From assembly GCA_009927065.1 (NCBI GenBank), contig RFNU01000069.1:1-11371 (forward strand): a stretch of 11,371 bases of DNA, read 5' to 3'. The notes beneath the pieces were generated by a model. That model made no database searches. It was given only the letters and a program-made list of their open reading frames with translations, and was not told the DNA's origin. Every line of letters starts with the position of its first letter. The stretch's first letter is position 1. Positions 1 through 5,220 of the stretch are shown here, in pieces. Source of the stretch: a bacterium (GTDB taxonomy: Bacteria; Pseudomonadota; Gammaproteobacteria; Berkiellales; Berkiellaceae). A program made the position numbers and the translations under genes.

Positions 1-1
1 A

Positions 2-121
2 AGAAAAACCATTGGAAAACAAGCAGCTGAAGAACGTGCAGGAGCTGAGCAAAAACAAAAATTCAGTGAAGCCGACGAAGCCAGGGATTATGCCCAGGCC
101 CGTGGAGCCTACAAATATTGA
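2..121 (+). CDS. 3' end of an upstream gene, Ala/Glu/Gln-rich C-terminus (partial)
   Basis: Frame 2 is open from the window edge to a TGA at 119-121 and reads as 39 residues rich in Ala, Glu, Gln and Arg, ending in RGAYKY. The composition (GCA/GCT/GAA/CAA/GCC codons) looks like a real helical protein C-terminus and unlike chance reading. The competing frame over the same bases (12-89) uses Lys/Asn/Pro-rich codons with no recognisable pattern, so I take frame 2 as the coding one here. It overlaps the next gene by 32 bases, a typical phage arrangement. The product is unknown because only the tail is visible. Confidence 0.6.
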   Translation, partial: RKTIGKQAAEERAGAEQKQKFSEADEARDYAQARGAYKY

Positions 122-608
122 AGTATTTGATGCGTGGGTAGAAGGATTAGATCCTGGCACACACGAATCATTTTGTTCTTTTTGTTCAGAAAATTATTCA
201 ATAATTGAATGTTTTCTTTATGCACGTTTTCTTGGTTACTTAAACAGTATTATTGCATGTGAAGAATGGATAAAAGAAAAGTATCAAAAACCTGATCACA
301 GGCAGATACTTCTAGATGAAATTGGATACATGAAAGATGATATTCGTTTATTGCGTGATGATATTGAGAATATGGGTGTAAAAAGAGAAGCAGGTGTTGC
401 GCGTATTGCAGCCATGGAAAAAGAACTCCGTGGCACCATTAATCAAGTAGAGCAATTTACAGCTAATAAAGATAGGAAAGGTTTGTTAATGGCTGGGGCA
501 GACCGTGCTATACGTGAGTTAGCTTTTATATTTAAAGACGATCCAATTGAAGGACCTTTAAAAGAAGCAGCAATGAGTGTATGGGCAAGAATGCAATTAG
601 AAGAATAA
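90..608 (+). CDS. Helical protein upstream of TerL, candidate small terminase subunit
   Basis: 172 residues from the ATG at 90. I chose this start over a TTG at 12 for two reasons. AGGG at 83-86 sits just upstream of it, and bases before about 120 appear to code for the previous gene in another frame. The N-terminal third is mixed and aromatic with two Cys near FCSFCSEN. The middle (about residues 70-125) is a charged, heptad-like helical stretch (DEIGYMKDDIRLLRDDIENM) that looks like a coiled coil. The C-terminus is conserved-looking (DRKGLLMAGADRAIRELAFI) and ends in an acidic helix. Position, two small genes before the large terminase, and a coiled-coil-forming helical make-up fit a small terminase subunit, which recognises packaging sites as an oligomer. 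No clear helix-turn-helix is visible, so the function is inferred from position only. Confidence 0.7.
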   Translation: MPRPVEPTNIEVFDAWVEGLDPGTHESFCSFCSENYSIIECFLYARFLGYLNSIIACEEWIKEKYQKPDHRQILLDEIGYMKDDIRLLRDDIENMGVKREAGVARIAAMEKELRGTINQVEQFTANKDRKGLLMAGADRAIRELAFIFKDDPIEGPLKEAAMSVWARMQLEE

Positions 609-642
609 TGTACTAAAATAAGTTTATTAATGCGACATTGAC

Positions 643-819
643 ATGGCTGGCAAAGTACCCCCTAAGGGCAAAGAAGAAATGAAAGGCGGAAAGAAAGCTA
701 TCCCACCGAATCCTCCCAAAGGCGGTAAGCCTGGCACTAAAGGCGCTGCAAAGCCTGTTGATAAGAAAGAGGATATGAAGGCTAAGATGGACCGCTTACG
801 CGCCTTAAAAGGTAAGTGA
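643..819 (+). CDS. Small Lys/Gly/Pro-rich basic protein (58 aa)
   Basis: An ATG at 643 opens a 58-residue frame ending in TGA at 817-819, seven bases before the next ATG. The sequence is strongly basic, with KGGK/KGKE/KPG motifs and a helical end (MKAKMDRLRALKGK). It is too short and low in complexity for family assignment. Lys-rich miniproteins next to packaging genes are common in phages and may bind nucleic acid, but that is inference. No good Shine-Dalgarno precedes it. Support comes from tight packing between neighbours, since the next gene's ribosome site lies across its stop codon, and from a consistent codon pattern. Confidence 0.6.
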   Translation: MAGKVPPKGKEEMKGGKKAIPPNPPKGGKPGTKGAAKPVDKKEDMKAKMDRLRALKGK

Positions 820-826
820 GGTAATT

Positions 827-1297
827 ATGGGAGCTGGAAATCGAGCCCCTCAGATGGGGAACAAAACAGAAGACGCAAGTAAACGAGCAATGATGGAAGC
901 AATGATGCGCCGTCAGATGGAAGATCGAATTAATCAGAATGTTAGGCGAGCACAACCAAGTTCACCAGATACTGAATTAGGGTTACCAGCAGGATATCGA
1001 CCCGGTTTAGCTCCTGATTATCAAAACGTAGAGGCAGAGGCTCGTCTAAGAGAACTTGCAAACAGCTCTAATGTAGAAGCAGCAAATCCTTCCAGTGGAT
1101 TCAATGCTCCAATTAAAGGAGGTATTTCCATGGGACCAGGTAGATCTGGTCGTTATACAGATGAAGAAGCACAAGAATTAATAACGACGCGCTCAGGAGC
1201 GTCGACGTTAATTAGATGGTTAAAAAACGAATGCCCCCTGAAGTTCTTGAGATATTCAAGAATAAGGAAGCAAAAAAAGAAGACGGCTCTAATATGA
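827..1297 (+). CDS. Hypothetical polar protein upstream of TerL, with possible -1 recoding near its end
   Basis: 156 residues as a simple reading. GTGAGG at 816-821 gives a Shine-Dalgarno about five bases before the ATG. The N-terminus (residues 1-45) is Met/Arg/Gln-rich and helical, the middle is Pro/Gly/Ser/Asn-rich and probably disordered, and GRYTDEEAQELI is a short helix. After about 1228 the reading becomes Cys/Arg/Lys-rich with rare-looking codons (AGA, AGG, CTG), while the frame one base back gives a natural helical, Lys-rich tail (RMPPEVLEIFKNKEAKK). The switch point is an A6C run at 1222-1228, exactly phased as A AAA AAC. The true C-terminus may therefore come from 1229-1368 through a -1 shift, or the genuine sequence may have seven A's there. 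Function unknown; position suggests a packaging or structural accessory. Confidence 0.55.
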   Translation: MGAGNRAPQMGNKTEDASKRAMMEAMMRRQMEDRINQNVRRAQPSSPDTELGLPAGYRPGLAPDYQNVEAEARLRELANSSNVEAANPSSGFNAPIKGGISMGPGRSGRYTDEEAQELITTRSGASTLIRWLKNECPLKFLRYSRIRKQKKKTALI

Positions 1298-1368
1298 CTG
1301 ATAAAGAAAAACGCAAGGCAGCTTTAGATAAAGCTCGTAAATATAAAGAACAAAAAACTAAATTTTAA
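1216..1368 (+). CDS. Small protein with MVKKRMPPEVL start, or frameshifted tail of the preceding gene
   Basis: An ATG at 1216 opens a 50-residue frame that begins MVKKRMPPEVLEIFKNKE and ends in TAA at 1366-1368. It is Lys/Glu/Ala-rich and mostly helical. An RMPPEVL motif followed by a Lys-rich helix recurs, from memory, in small phage proteins or protein tails; I could not verify this here. AGGAG at 1195-1199 is 16 bases before the ATG, too far for a strong ribosome site. The frame overlaps the end of the 827 gene and sits exactly in the -1 frame after an A AAA AAC heptamer. It may therefore be translated independently, by recoding as the C-terminus of the 827 product, or be the true continuation of that gene if a base is missing. 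Confidence 0.5.
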   Translation: MVKKRMPPEVLEIFKNKEAKKEDGSNMTDKEKRKAALDKARKYKEQKTKF

Positions 1369-1397
1369 GCTATATTTGAGCTAGTTAGTTTCTTGGT

Positions 1398-1607
1398 ATG
1401 CCTTCATATTTACACCTTGCGTATCGACGCAATGCAAGGGCGGCTGCAAAAAACTATACAGTTAAACCAGCAGATAACCAAGAAGCAGTAAAAAAAGCCA
1501 GAGAAGATTTTAGTTTCTTTTGTGAATATGTAGCTAATAAACCGCCAGCTGCTCATCATAAAGATTGGCATAAACACTTTGTAACAAATGAAGATAGTGT
1601 TTGTTGA
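1398..1607 (+). CDS. terL: Large terminase subunit, N-terminal fragment (before first frame break)
   Basis: 69 residues from the ATG at 1398, the only start after an in-frame TAG at 1386-1388, ending ...HFVTNEDSVC and then TGA. This is the N-terminal part of a phage TerL. The HHKDWHKHF...NEDS stretch is the adenine-pocket region just before the ATPase loop, and the missing continuation (LKRIAGPNIDLLGPRG) is found one base back, from 1604. Shifting -1 after the TGT at 1602-1604 joins the two parts without loss. Together with the later parts it makes a TerL of about 508 residues once the intein is removed, a normal family length. Whether the break is a real mutation, recoding or a sequence error cannot be told here. 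Confidence 0.75.
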   Translation: MPSYLHLAYRRNARAAAKNYTVKPADNQEAVKKAREDFSFFCEYVANKPPAAHHKDWHKHFVTNEDSVC

Positions 1608-1608
1608 A
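1598..1608 (+). other. Apparent -1 frame break 1 in TerL
   Basis: The upstream frame reads GTT TGT TGA (stop). Reusing the last T of TGT gives TGT TTG AAA, that is Cys-Leu-Lys, which restores the expected SVCLKRIAGPN of TerL. One extra T in the TGTTG run would have the same effect. The codons do not fit a standard slippery heptamer, because tRNA-Cys would not re-pair well one base back. A missing base or a real mutation is therefore more likely than programmed shifting. Confidence 0.7.
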
Positions 1609-3388
1609 AAGAATTGCAGGTCCCAACATAGACCTATTAGGCCCCAGGGGACCCCTAGCAGTATCTACGCCTATTGCTACTCCAAATGGATGGGTGCCTA
1701 TAGGCGAGTTGCAGATTGGTGATCTTGTTTTTTCCGAACATGGACAAGTAACTGAAGTAGTAGATATTTCAGATTATGAAGAATCACCCACATGGGAGGT
1801 TGTATTTACGGATGGGTCTTCTGTTCGCTGTGATGACCAACACTTATGGAAAGTTCGTCGACGGGGGACAGATGAAAAAGGTACCTGGCGCAGTATGACT
1901 CTTAATGAGATACGCACACAAAAAACAATAGGAAGCAAAGGGAATGGCCGCCCTGGAACACCAACCAAAAGAATTACCGCAACTTGTACCCTAGAAGAAA
2001 AACCTTGGTTAGATAGCAACGATTATTCGCGTTATCAGATTCCTGTTACACAACCAGTTGAATATCCAGAAACAGAATTACCTCTTGATCCGTATTTGTT
2101 AGGAGCATTACTTGGTGATGGGTCATTAAGTTCTGGCAATCTTAGATTGACTTGTGCAGATTCAGAAATTATTGAACGCTGTTCTTTGGTATTACCAGAA
2201 AATTATAGATTTAAAAAAGTAAAAAAATATCAATATAATATTTCACATAATAAAGGTATTCTTGCAAGCGGAAAACCAAATATTGTACGAGAAATATTAA
2301 AAACTTTAGGAGTTTATGGTAAAACTTCAATTGATAAGTTTATTCCTAAGTTTTATTTAACGGCATCTATACCTGATCGAGAAGCATTGTTGCAAGGTCT
2401 TCTTGATACAGATGGCACTGTTACTCCTACCGGGAGTGTATCTTTTTGTACAACATCTAAATTTCTTGTTGAAGACATAATAGAACTAGTTCAATCTCTT
2501 GGAGGAATAGCAACACGACAGACCCCAGTTTTAAATACATATTTAAATAAGTATCAAGAACGAGTGCGCACAACAACACCATCTTTTACTGTAGGTATTA
2601 AATTACCAGATAGCATTAAACCTTTTTATTTAAAACGTAAAGTCCAAAGATATACTCCATGTACCAAGTATCTTCCTTGCCGTGGCATTAAAGATATTCG
2701 TCCATCAACAATAGAAAAAGTACGTTGTATTGAAGTAGCTGATAAAGACCATACGTTTTTAACTAAAGATTATATTGTTAGTTCCAATAGCGCAAAAAGC
2801 ACGACGCTAGGCTTGTTTACTGCATGGGCTATTGGTGTACATACAACAGCCAAATTACCTTTACAAATTCTTTATCTTTCTTATACGGTTGAAATTGCGC
2901 GTCCTAAATCTGCTGCTATTAAACGTATTATTGAAAGTCGTAAATATCAAGAGGTATTTCCTTCAGTAAGGCTTCTTAAGAACGTAACAAGCAATGAATA
3001 TTGGTCTGTAGATCATAAATTTGCAGGTATTGAAAATATTGGGGATGAAATGTTTACTCTATGCGCTGCTGGTCTTAAGGGTTCGGTGACATCTAAACGT
3101 TCTCATCTTTGTTTAATTGATGACTGTATAAAATCTGCTGCAGATATAGCTAACCCTGATATACGTAAAGCAATGCAAGATAATTGGAACGCAGTTATTT
3201 CTCCAACTATGTTTGAAGGTGGAAGAGCAATATGTTGGGCACTAGGTTTAGACATGATGATATACATGCCACTACATTCAATGAACAAAATAATTGGCGC
3301 CAGGTTGTATTATCTGCAATTCAACAAGACCCTAAAACAGGGGATGAACTTTCTTATTGGCCTGAAATGTGGTCACTTGATTACTTAA
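1601..3388 (+). CDS. terL: Large terminase subunit, ATPase part, interrupted by an intein
   Basis: One open frame encodes three pieces. First are the last 16 residues of the N-extein (LKRIAGPNIDLLGPRG from 1604). Second is a 379-residue intein (1652-2788). Third is the ATPase core of TerL from 2789 (SAKSTTLG). With the intein removed the Walker A loop reads PRGSAKST. Walker B follows as HLCLIDDC near 3107-3127. True TerL coding in this frame ends near 3235 (...GGRAIC). The remaining residues to the TAA at 3386-3388 are out-of-frame reading, because the LGTRFRHDD motif continues one base back. The TTG at 1601 is not a credible biological start; translation should begin at 1398. The motor hydrolyses ATP to pump DNA through the portal. 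Confidence 0.75.
   Translation: MLKRIAGPNIDLLGPRGPLAVSTPIATPNGWVPIGELQIGDLVFSEHGQVTEVVDISDYEESPTWEVVFTDGSSVRCDDQHLWKVRRRGTDEKGTWRSMTLNEIRTQKTIGSKGNGRPGTPTKRITATCTLEEKPWLDSNDYSRYQIPVTQPVEYPETELPLDPYLLGALLGDGSLSSGNLRLTCADSEIIERCSLVLPENYRFKKVKKYQYNISHNKGILASGKPNIVREILKTLGVYGKTSIDKFIPKFYLTASIPDREALLQGLLDTDGTVTPTGSVSFCTTSKFLVEDIIELVQSLGGIATRQTPVLNTYLNKYQERVRTTTPSFTVGIKLPDSIKPFYLKRKVQRYTPCTKYLPCRGIKDIRPSTIEKVRCIEVADKDHTFLTKDYIVSSNSAKSTTLGLFTAWAIGVHTTAKLPLQILYLSYTVEIARPKSAAIKRIIESRKYQEVFPSVRLLKNVTSNEYWSVDHKFAGIENIGDEMFTLCAAGLKGSVTSKRSHLCLIDDCIKSAADIANPDIRKAMQDNWNAVISPTMFEGGRAICWALGLDMMIYMPLHSMNKIIGARLYYLQFNKTLKQGMNFLIGLKCGHLIT
1652..2788 (+). mobile_element. Intein with LAGLIDADG homing endonuclease, inserted in the TerL Walker A motif (class 3-like)
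   Basis: 379 residues between extein ...GPRG and SAKST... . Hint-type splicing blocks are visible. Block A is TPIATPNGWVPIGELQIGD. Block B is VRCDDQHLW, with His64 and Trp66 in place of the usual TxxH-x-F pattern. Block F is RCIEVADKDHTF, with Cys359. Block G is IVSSN, with Asn379. Between the blocks lies a two-motif LAGLIDADG endonuclease: LLGALLGDG (acid at residue 156) and LLQGLLDTDG (acids at 252 and 254), both intact. Residue 1 is Pro, which cannot start normal splicing. Pro1, Trp at B:12, Cys at F:4 and Ser as first C-extein residue match the class 3 mechanism, in which the block F Cys attacks first. The penultimate residue is Ser where most inteins have His. The insertion splits the ATP-binding loop, so TerL activity depends on splicing. 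Confidence 0.88.
3230..3240 (+). other. Apparent -1 frame break 2 in TerL
   Basis: The upstream frame reads ATA TGT TGG GCA. Reusing the T at 3235 gives ATA TGT TTG GGC ACT AGG, that is Ile-Cys-Leu-Gly-Thr-Arg. This rebuilds the LGTRFRHDDIH motif that follows Walker B in terminases of this type. The pentamer TGTTG is identical to that at the first break, and the inferred change (one missing T between TGT and TG) is also the same. Confidence 0.75.
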
Positions 3389-4059
3389 AAGAAAAAAAAC
3401 GAACAGCACCTATTGCATTTTCTTTTCAGTACATGAATCAAATAGTAAGGCAAGGAGAATTATCTTTGGCACCAGAACTAATAGTAAAAGCAGAGATAGC
3501 AACCGAATTTGATACCCTTGGCGTAGGGGTGGATTTATCTGCTGGTATTAAAGAAAAAAATGATTACACCGTAATGGTCTTAGGCGGACGCATTGAAGAC
3601 CGTATTCACATTATCGATTACCGCAGAATACGGGCTATGGGCAATCTAGAAAAACTAGATGAAATGAAAGAATTGCTTAATGATTGGTCGATCATAGGAA
3701 AGGATGACAATGGGAACTATTTCCCAACCTTTTCTACTTGTGATATTTGGTCAGAAGCCGTCCAATACCAAGCTTCCCTCGAAGCCGACTTTAAGAGGAT
3801 TTGCCTTAATGACGAAGGTCTGAACAACTTGATCTGGCACCCCGTCAAAGGATTCCGTGCAGATAAGCTGGCACGGTTTAGGGGGATTATAGGCATGTTT
3901 GAAGAACGAAAAATAATCTTTAATCGTTTTCGGAACTTCACTAATCTCTTCGAGGAACTCACAAACTTCGGTGTAAGTAGTCATGATGATTGCGTGGATG
4001 CACTGGTATGGCTAGTAAATGGATTGGCCAAAAAAGGAAAGCTCCAATTTGATTACTAG
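3232..4059 (+). CDS. terL: Large terminase subunit, C-terminal part with RNase H-like nuclease domain
   Basis: True TerL coding in this frame starts at about 3235 (LGTRFRHDDIHATTF, the ATPase coupling region). The ATG at 3232 simply lies in phase. The nuclease domain follows. VGVDLSAG...NDYTVMVLGG carries the first catalytic Asp of the RNase H fold, CDIWSEAVQYQ is the second region, and SSHDDCVDALVWLVNG near the C-terminus holds the last acidic residues. The domain cuts concatemeric DNA at the start and end of packaging. The fragment ends at TAG 4057-4059. Of about 508 TerL residues, roughly the last 274 lie here. No ribosome site is placed before 3232, so translation as a separate protein is unlikely unless by coupling; a joined product is the simpler expectation. 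Confidence 0.85.
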   Translation: MLGTRFRHDDIHATTFNEQNNWRQVVLSAIQQDPKTGDELSYWPEMWSLDYLKEKKRTAPIAFSFQYMNQIVRQGELSLAPELIVKAEIATEFDTLGVGVDLSAGIKEKNDYTVMVLGGRIEDRIHIIDYRRIRAMGNLEKLDEMKELLNDWSIIGKDDNGNYFPTFSTCDIWSEAVQYQASLEADFKRICLNDEGLNNLIWHPVKGFRADKLARFRGIIGMFEERKIIFNRFRNFTNLFEELTNFGVSSHDDCVDALVWLVNGLAKKGKLQFDY

Positions 4060-4095
4060 ACCTTAGAATAGTAACAGAAACAACAGGCTAACGCA

Positions 4096-4371
4096 TTGGG
4101 ACCCGAATTTCTGCTGGTTATTATTGGCTTTTCGGTACCAGCTGTTACCGGTATTGGATGGGTGACGAATAAATTATTGGGTCGGTTTCATGAACGCATT
4201 CTTCGTGTGGAAAAACGAATGGACAACACTGATGCCGATCTGAACTCCATGTATCATCGTCTACCTATTGAGTATGTTCTTAAGGTTGATTTTTTAAGAG
4301 AGCTGCAACAAATGCAAGAGAACTTTAAACAGATTAATATTAAACTTGATAAGTTAATTGAAAAGTTGTAA
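4096..4371 (+). CDS. Small membrane-anchored coiled-coil protein
   Basis: 91 residues from a TTG start, the only plausible start after an in-frame TAA at 4072-4074; a weak AGG lies eight bases upstream. Residues 4-24 (FLLVIIGFSVPAVTGIGWV) form one hydrophobic membrane-spanning segment. The rest is a charged helix with heptad-like spacing (RILRVEKRMDNTDADLN...) ending in KQINIKLDKLIEKL. One membrane helix plus a cytoplasmic coiled coil is seen in many small phage proteins of unknown function placed near terminase genes. A holin or a membrane-tethered assembly factor are possibilities, neither shown by the sequence. It lies between TerL and an AbrB-like gene, with four bases before the latter's ATG. 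Confidence 0.7.
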   Translation: MGPEFLLVIIGFSVPAVTGIGWVTNKLLGRFHERILRVEKRMDNTDADLNSMYHRLPIEYVLKVDFLRELQQMQENFKQINIKLDKLIEKL

Positions 4372-4375
4372 TCAA

Positions 4376-4558
4376 ATGAATTACGCCCTTGAGATACAAG
4401 AAGACAGCAACGGAGATTATTTTATTGAGTTTCCGACTGAGATAGTGGAAGCTCTCGGCTGGGCAGAAGGAGATATTTTAGAATGGAAACTTAAAGGTCA
4501 AGGTGTAATTTTATCAAAACTTAATGATCCAACAGGATATGAACCAATAGAAGAATAG
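4376..4558 (+). CDS. AbrB/MazE-like small protein
   Basis: 60 residues from the ATG at 4376; an in-phase TTG at 4358 lies inside the previous gene and is less likely. The pattern YALEIQEDSNGDYFIEFP followed by EIVEALGWAEGDILEWK and then GVILSKL matches the swapped-hairpin fold of AbrB/MazE proteins. In that fold a beta strand, a short helix with the (L/V)GW.EGD turn and two further strands form a DNA-binding dimer. In bacteria these act as transition-state regulators or antitoxins; in phages lone copies are common and their role is mostly unknown. No toxin gene lies next to it, so an antitoxin role is unsupported. A regulator of late transcription is conceivable. The acidic C-terminus (PIEE) extends past the fold. 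Confidence 0.7.
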   Translation: MNYALEIQEDSNGDYFIEFPTEIVEALGWAEGDILEWKLKGQGVILSKLNDPTGYEPIEE

Positions 4559-4578
4559 GTTGATAGAATATAAACAAT

Positions 4579-4586
4579 AATAAATA
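4579..4586 (+). promoter_or_regulatory. AATAAATA motif upstream of 4592 gene
   Basis: AATAAATA ends five bases before the ATG at 4592, in a gap with no Shine-Dalgarno. The same octamer recurs before two other genes in this window and I found it nowhere inside genes. It matches the late-promoter core (NATAAATA) described for T4-like cyanophages, but this phage does not look T4-like and the gap is AT-rich. The motif may be chance. Confidence 0.25.
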
Positions 4587-4591
4587 AATAG

Positions 4592-5161
4592 ATGCGAGTA
4601 AGTGGATTTCAAAATATTCCGGGGGCACCTGGTAATTTACTAGCTGATTTTAATTTTTTAGCACAGAACCAAGGTCCTAGTACGCCTGTTAGATATTATC
4701 CTGATGCAAATAATGAAAAAGGGGGATTTCTTCCAGATCCTGGGGCAGGACGCATTAATAATGTGCGCTATAAAAAAGATCCTTTTGAGGGATATAGAAC
4801 TCCTACCACTCCTATGGTGTCGAATCCACAAGGAGATCCTGGTCTTCTTGCACAGATTCCTTCCAATGTGGGAGCTTCCAGTTTAGGAGATCCGAATGCT
4901 TTTTGGATTCGTCCTCGGATTGGATATGATCAACAAGGTCTCGATGTAGGAGGAAGTTTAAATTTACCTATTGATCAATTTGGAAATATTCAAGTTACTG
5001 GAGGATATCGACCAGATTCAAGTACTTTAGATGTACGTGGATCAGTAGGACAACCACCAGGAGCTCCAGGATTAGGAGTAGATTTTTTTATTAATAGAAA
5101 GTTAAATCAAAAAAACCCTAACGATCTAGGTGGACAACTAAGATATGAGGGCAGGTTTTAA
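4592..5161 (+). CDS. Hypothetical Gly/Pro-rich protein with beta-strand-rich C-terminus
   Basis: 189 residues from the ATG at 4592; the leader has no visible ribosome site. The N-terminal half is polar and Pro/Gly/Asn-rich (GAPGNLL, DPGAGRINNVRYKKDPF) and probably extended. From about residue 105 the sequence changes to alternating polar and hydrophobic strands separated by Gly/Asp/Pro turns (GYDQQGLDVGGSLNLPID, GNIQVTGGYRP, STLDVRGSVG, LGVDFFINRKL, LGGQLRYEGRF) and ends in Phe. This resembles a run of antiparallel beta hairpins, and the final aromatic residue recalls outer-membrane barrels, but there is no signal peptide. I do not recognise the family. Position between TerL and portal makes a virion or virion-associated role likely. 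Confidence 0.65.
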   Translation: MRVSGFQNIPGAPGNLLADFNFLAQNQGPSTPVRYYPDANNEKGGFLPDPGAGRINNVRYKKDPFEGYRTPTTPMVSNPQGDPGLLAQIPSNVGASSLGDPNAFWIRPRIGYDQQGLDVGGSLNLPIDQFGNIQVTGGYRPDSSTLDVRGSVGQPPGAPGLGVDFFINRKLNQKNPNDLGGQLRYEGRF

Positions 5162-5208
5162 GCTTTAAAAAGACAAGAAAGATGCTAAGATTTACAAAAC
5201 TAAACCCC

Positions 5209-5216
5209 AATAAATA
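5209..5216 (+). promoter_or_regulatory. AATAAATA motif upstream of the portal gene
   Basis: AATAAATA ends four bases before the GTG start of the portal gene; the gap has no Shine-Dalgarno. Promoter function is a guess from recurrence only. If it were a -10 element the transcript would begin at or inside the start codon. Confidence 0.2.
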
Positions 5217-5220
5217 ACCT

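Noticed and set aside
12..89. Reading of the first gene from a TTG at 12
   Set aside because: The bases here look coding in frame 2 as the end of the previous gene, the extra residues are untypical, and an ATG with AGGG before it lies at 90.
1185..1204. Hairpin CGACGC/GCGTCG as stimulator of the A6C shift
   Set aside because: It lies upstream of the slippery run, whereas stimulating structures are normally downstream; AGGAG in its loop is also about 22 bases away, further than the usual 10-14.
1774..2019. Antisense open frame of 81 codons over the intein
   Set aside because: It lies wholly opposite clear intein sequence, has no ribosome site and no natural protein pattern.
1598..3240. Group I or II intron as cause of the TerL breaks
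   Set aside because: Each break is a one-base shift with no inserted sequence; the only insertion is the in-frame intein.
3236..3388. Frame-2 tail after the second TerL break (WALGLDMMIYM...)
   Set aside because: The conserved TerL sequence continues in the other frame, so this stretch is out-of-frame reading up to the first stop.
3103..3984. Antisense open frames opposite TerL
   Set aside because: They are opposite conserved ATPase and nuclease motifs and have Ser/Leu/Arg-rich chance composition.
4704..4886. 60-codon open frame within the 4592 gene
   Set aside because: It is contained in a longer gene with consistent composition and has no start signal.
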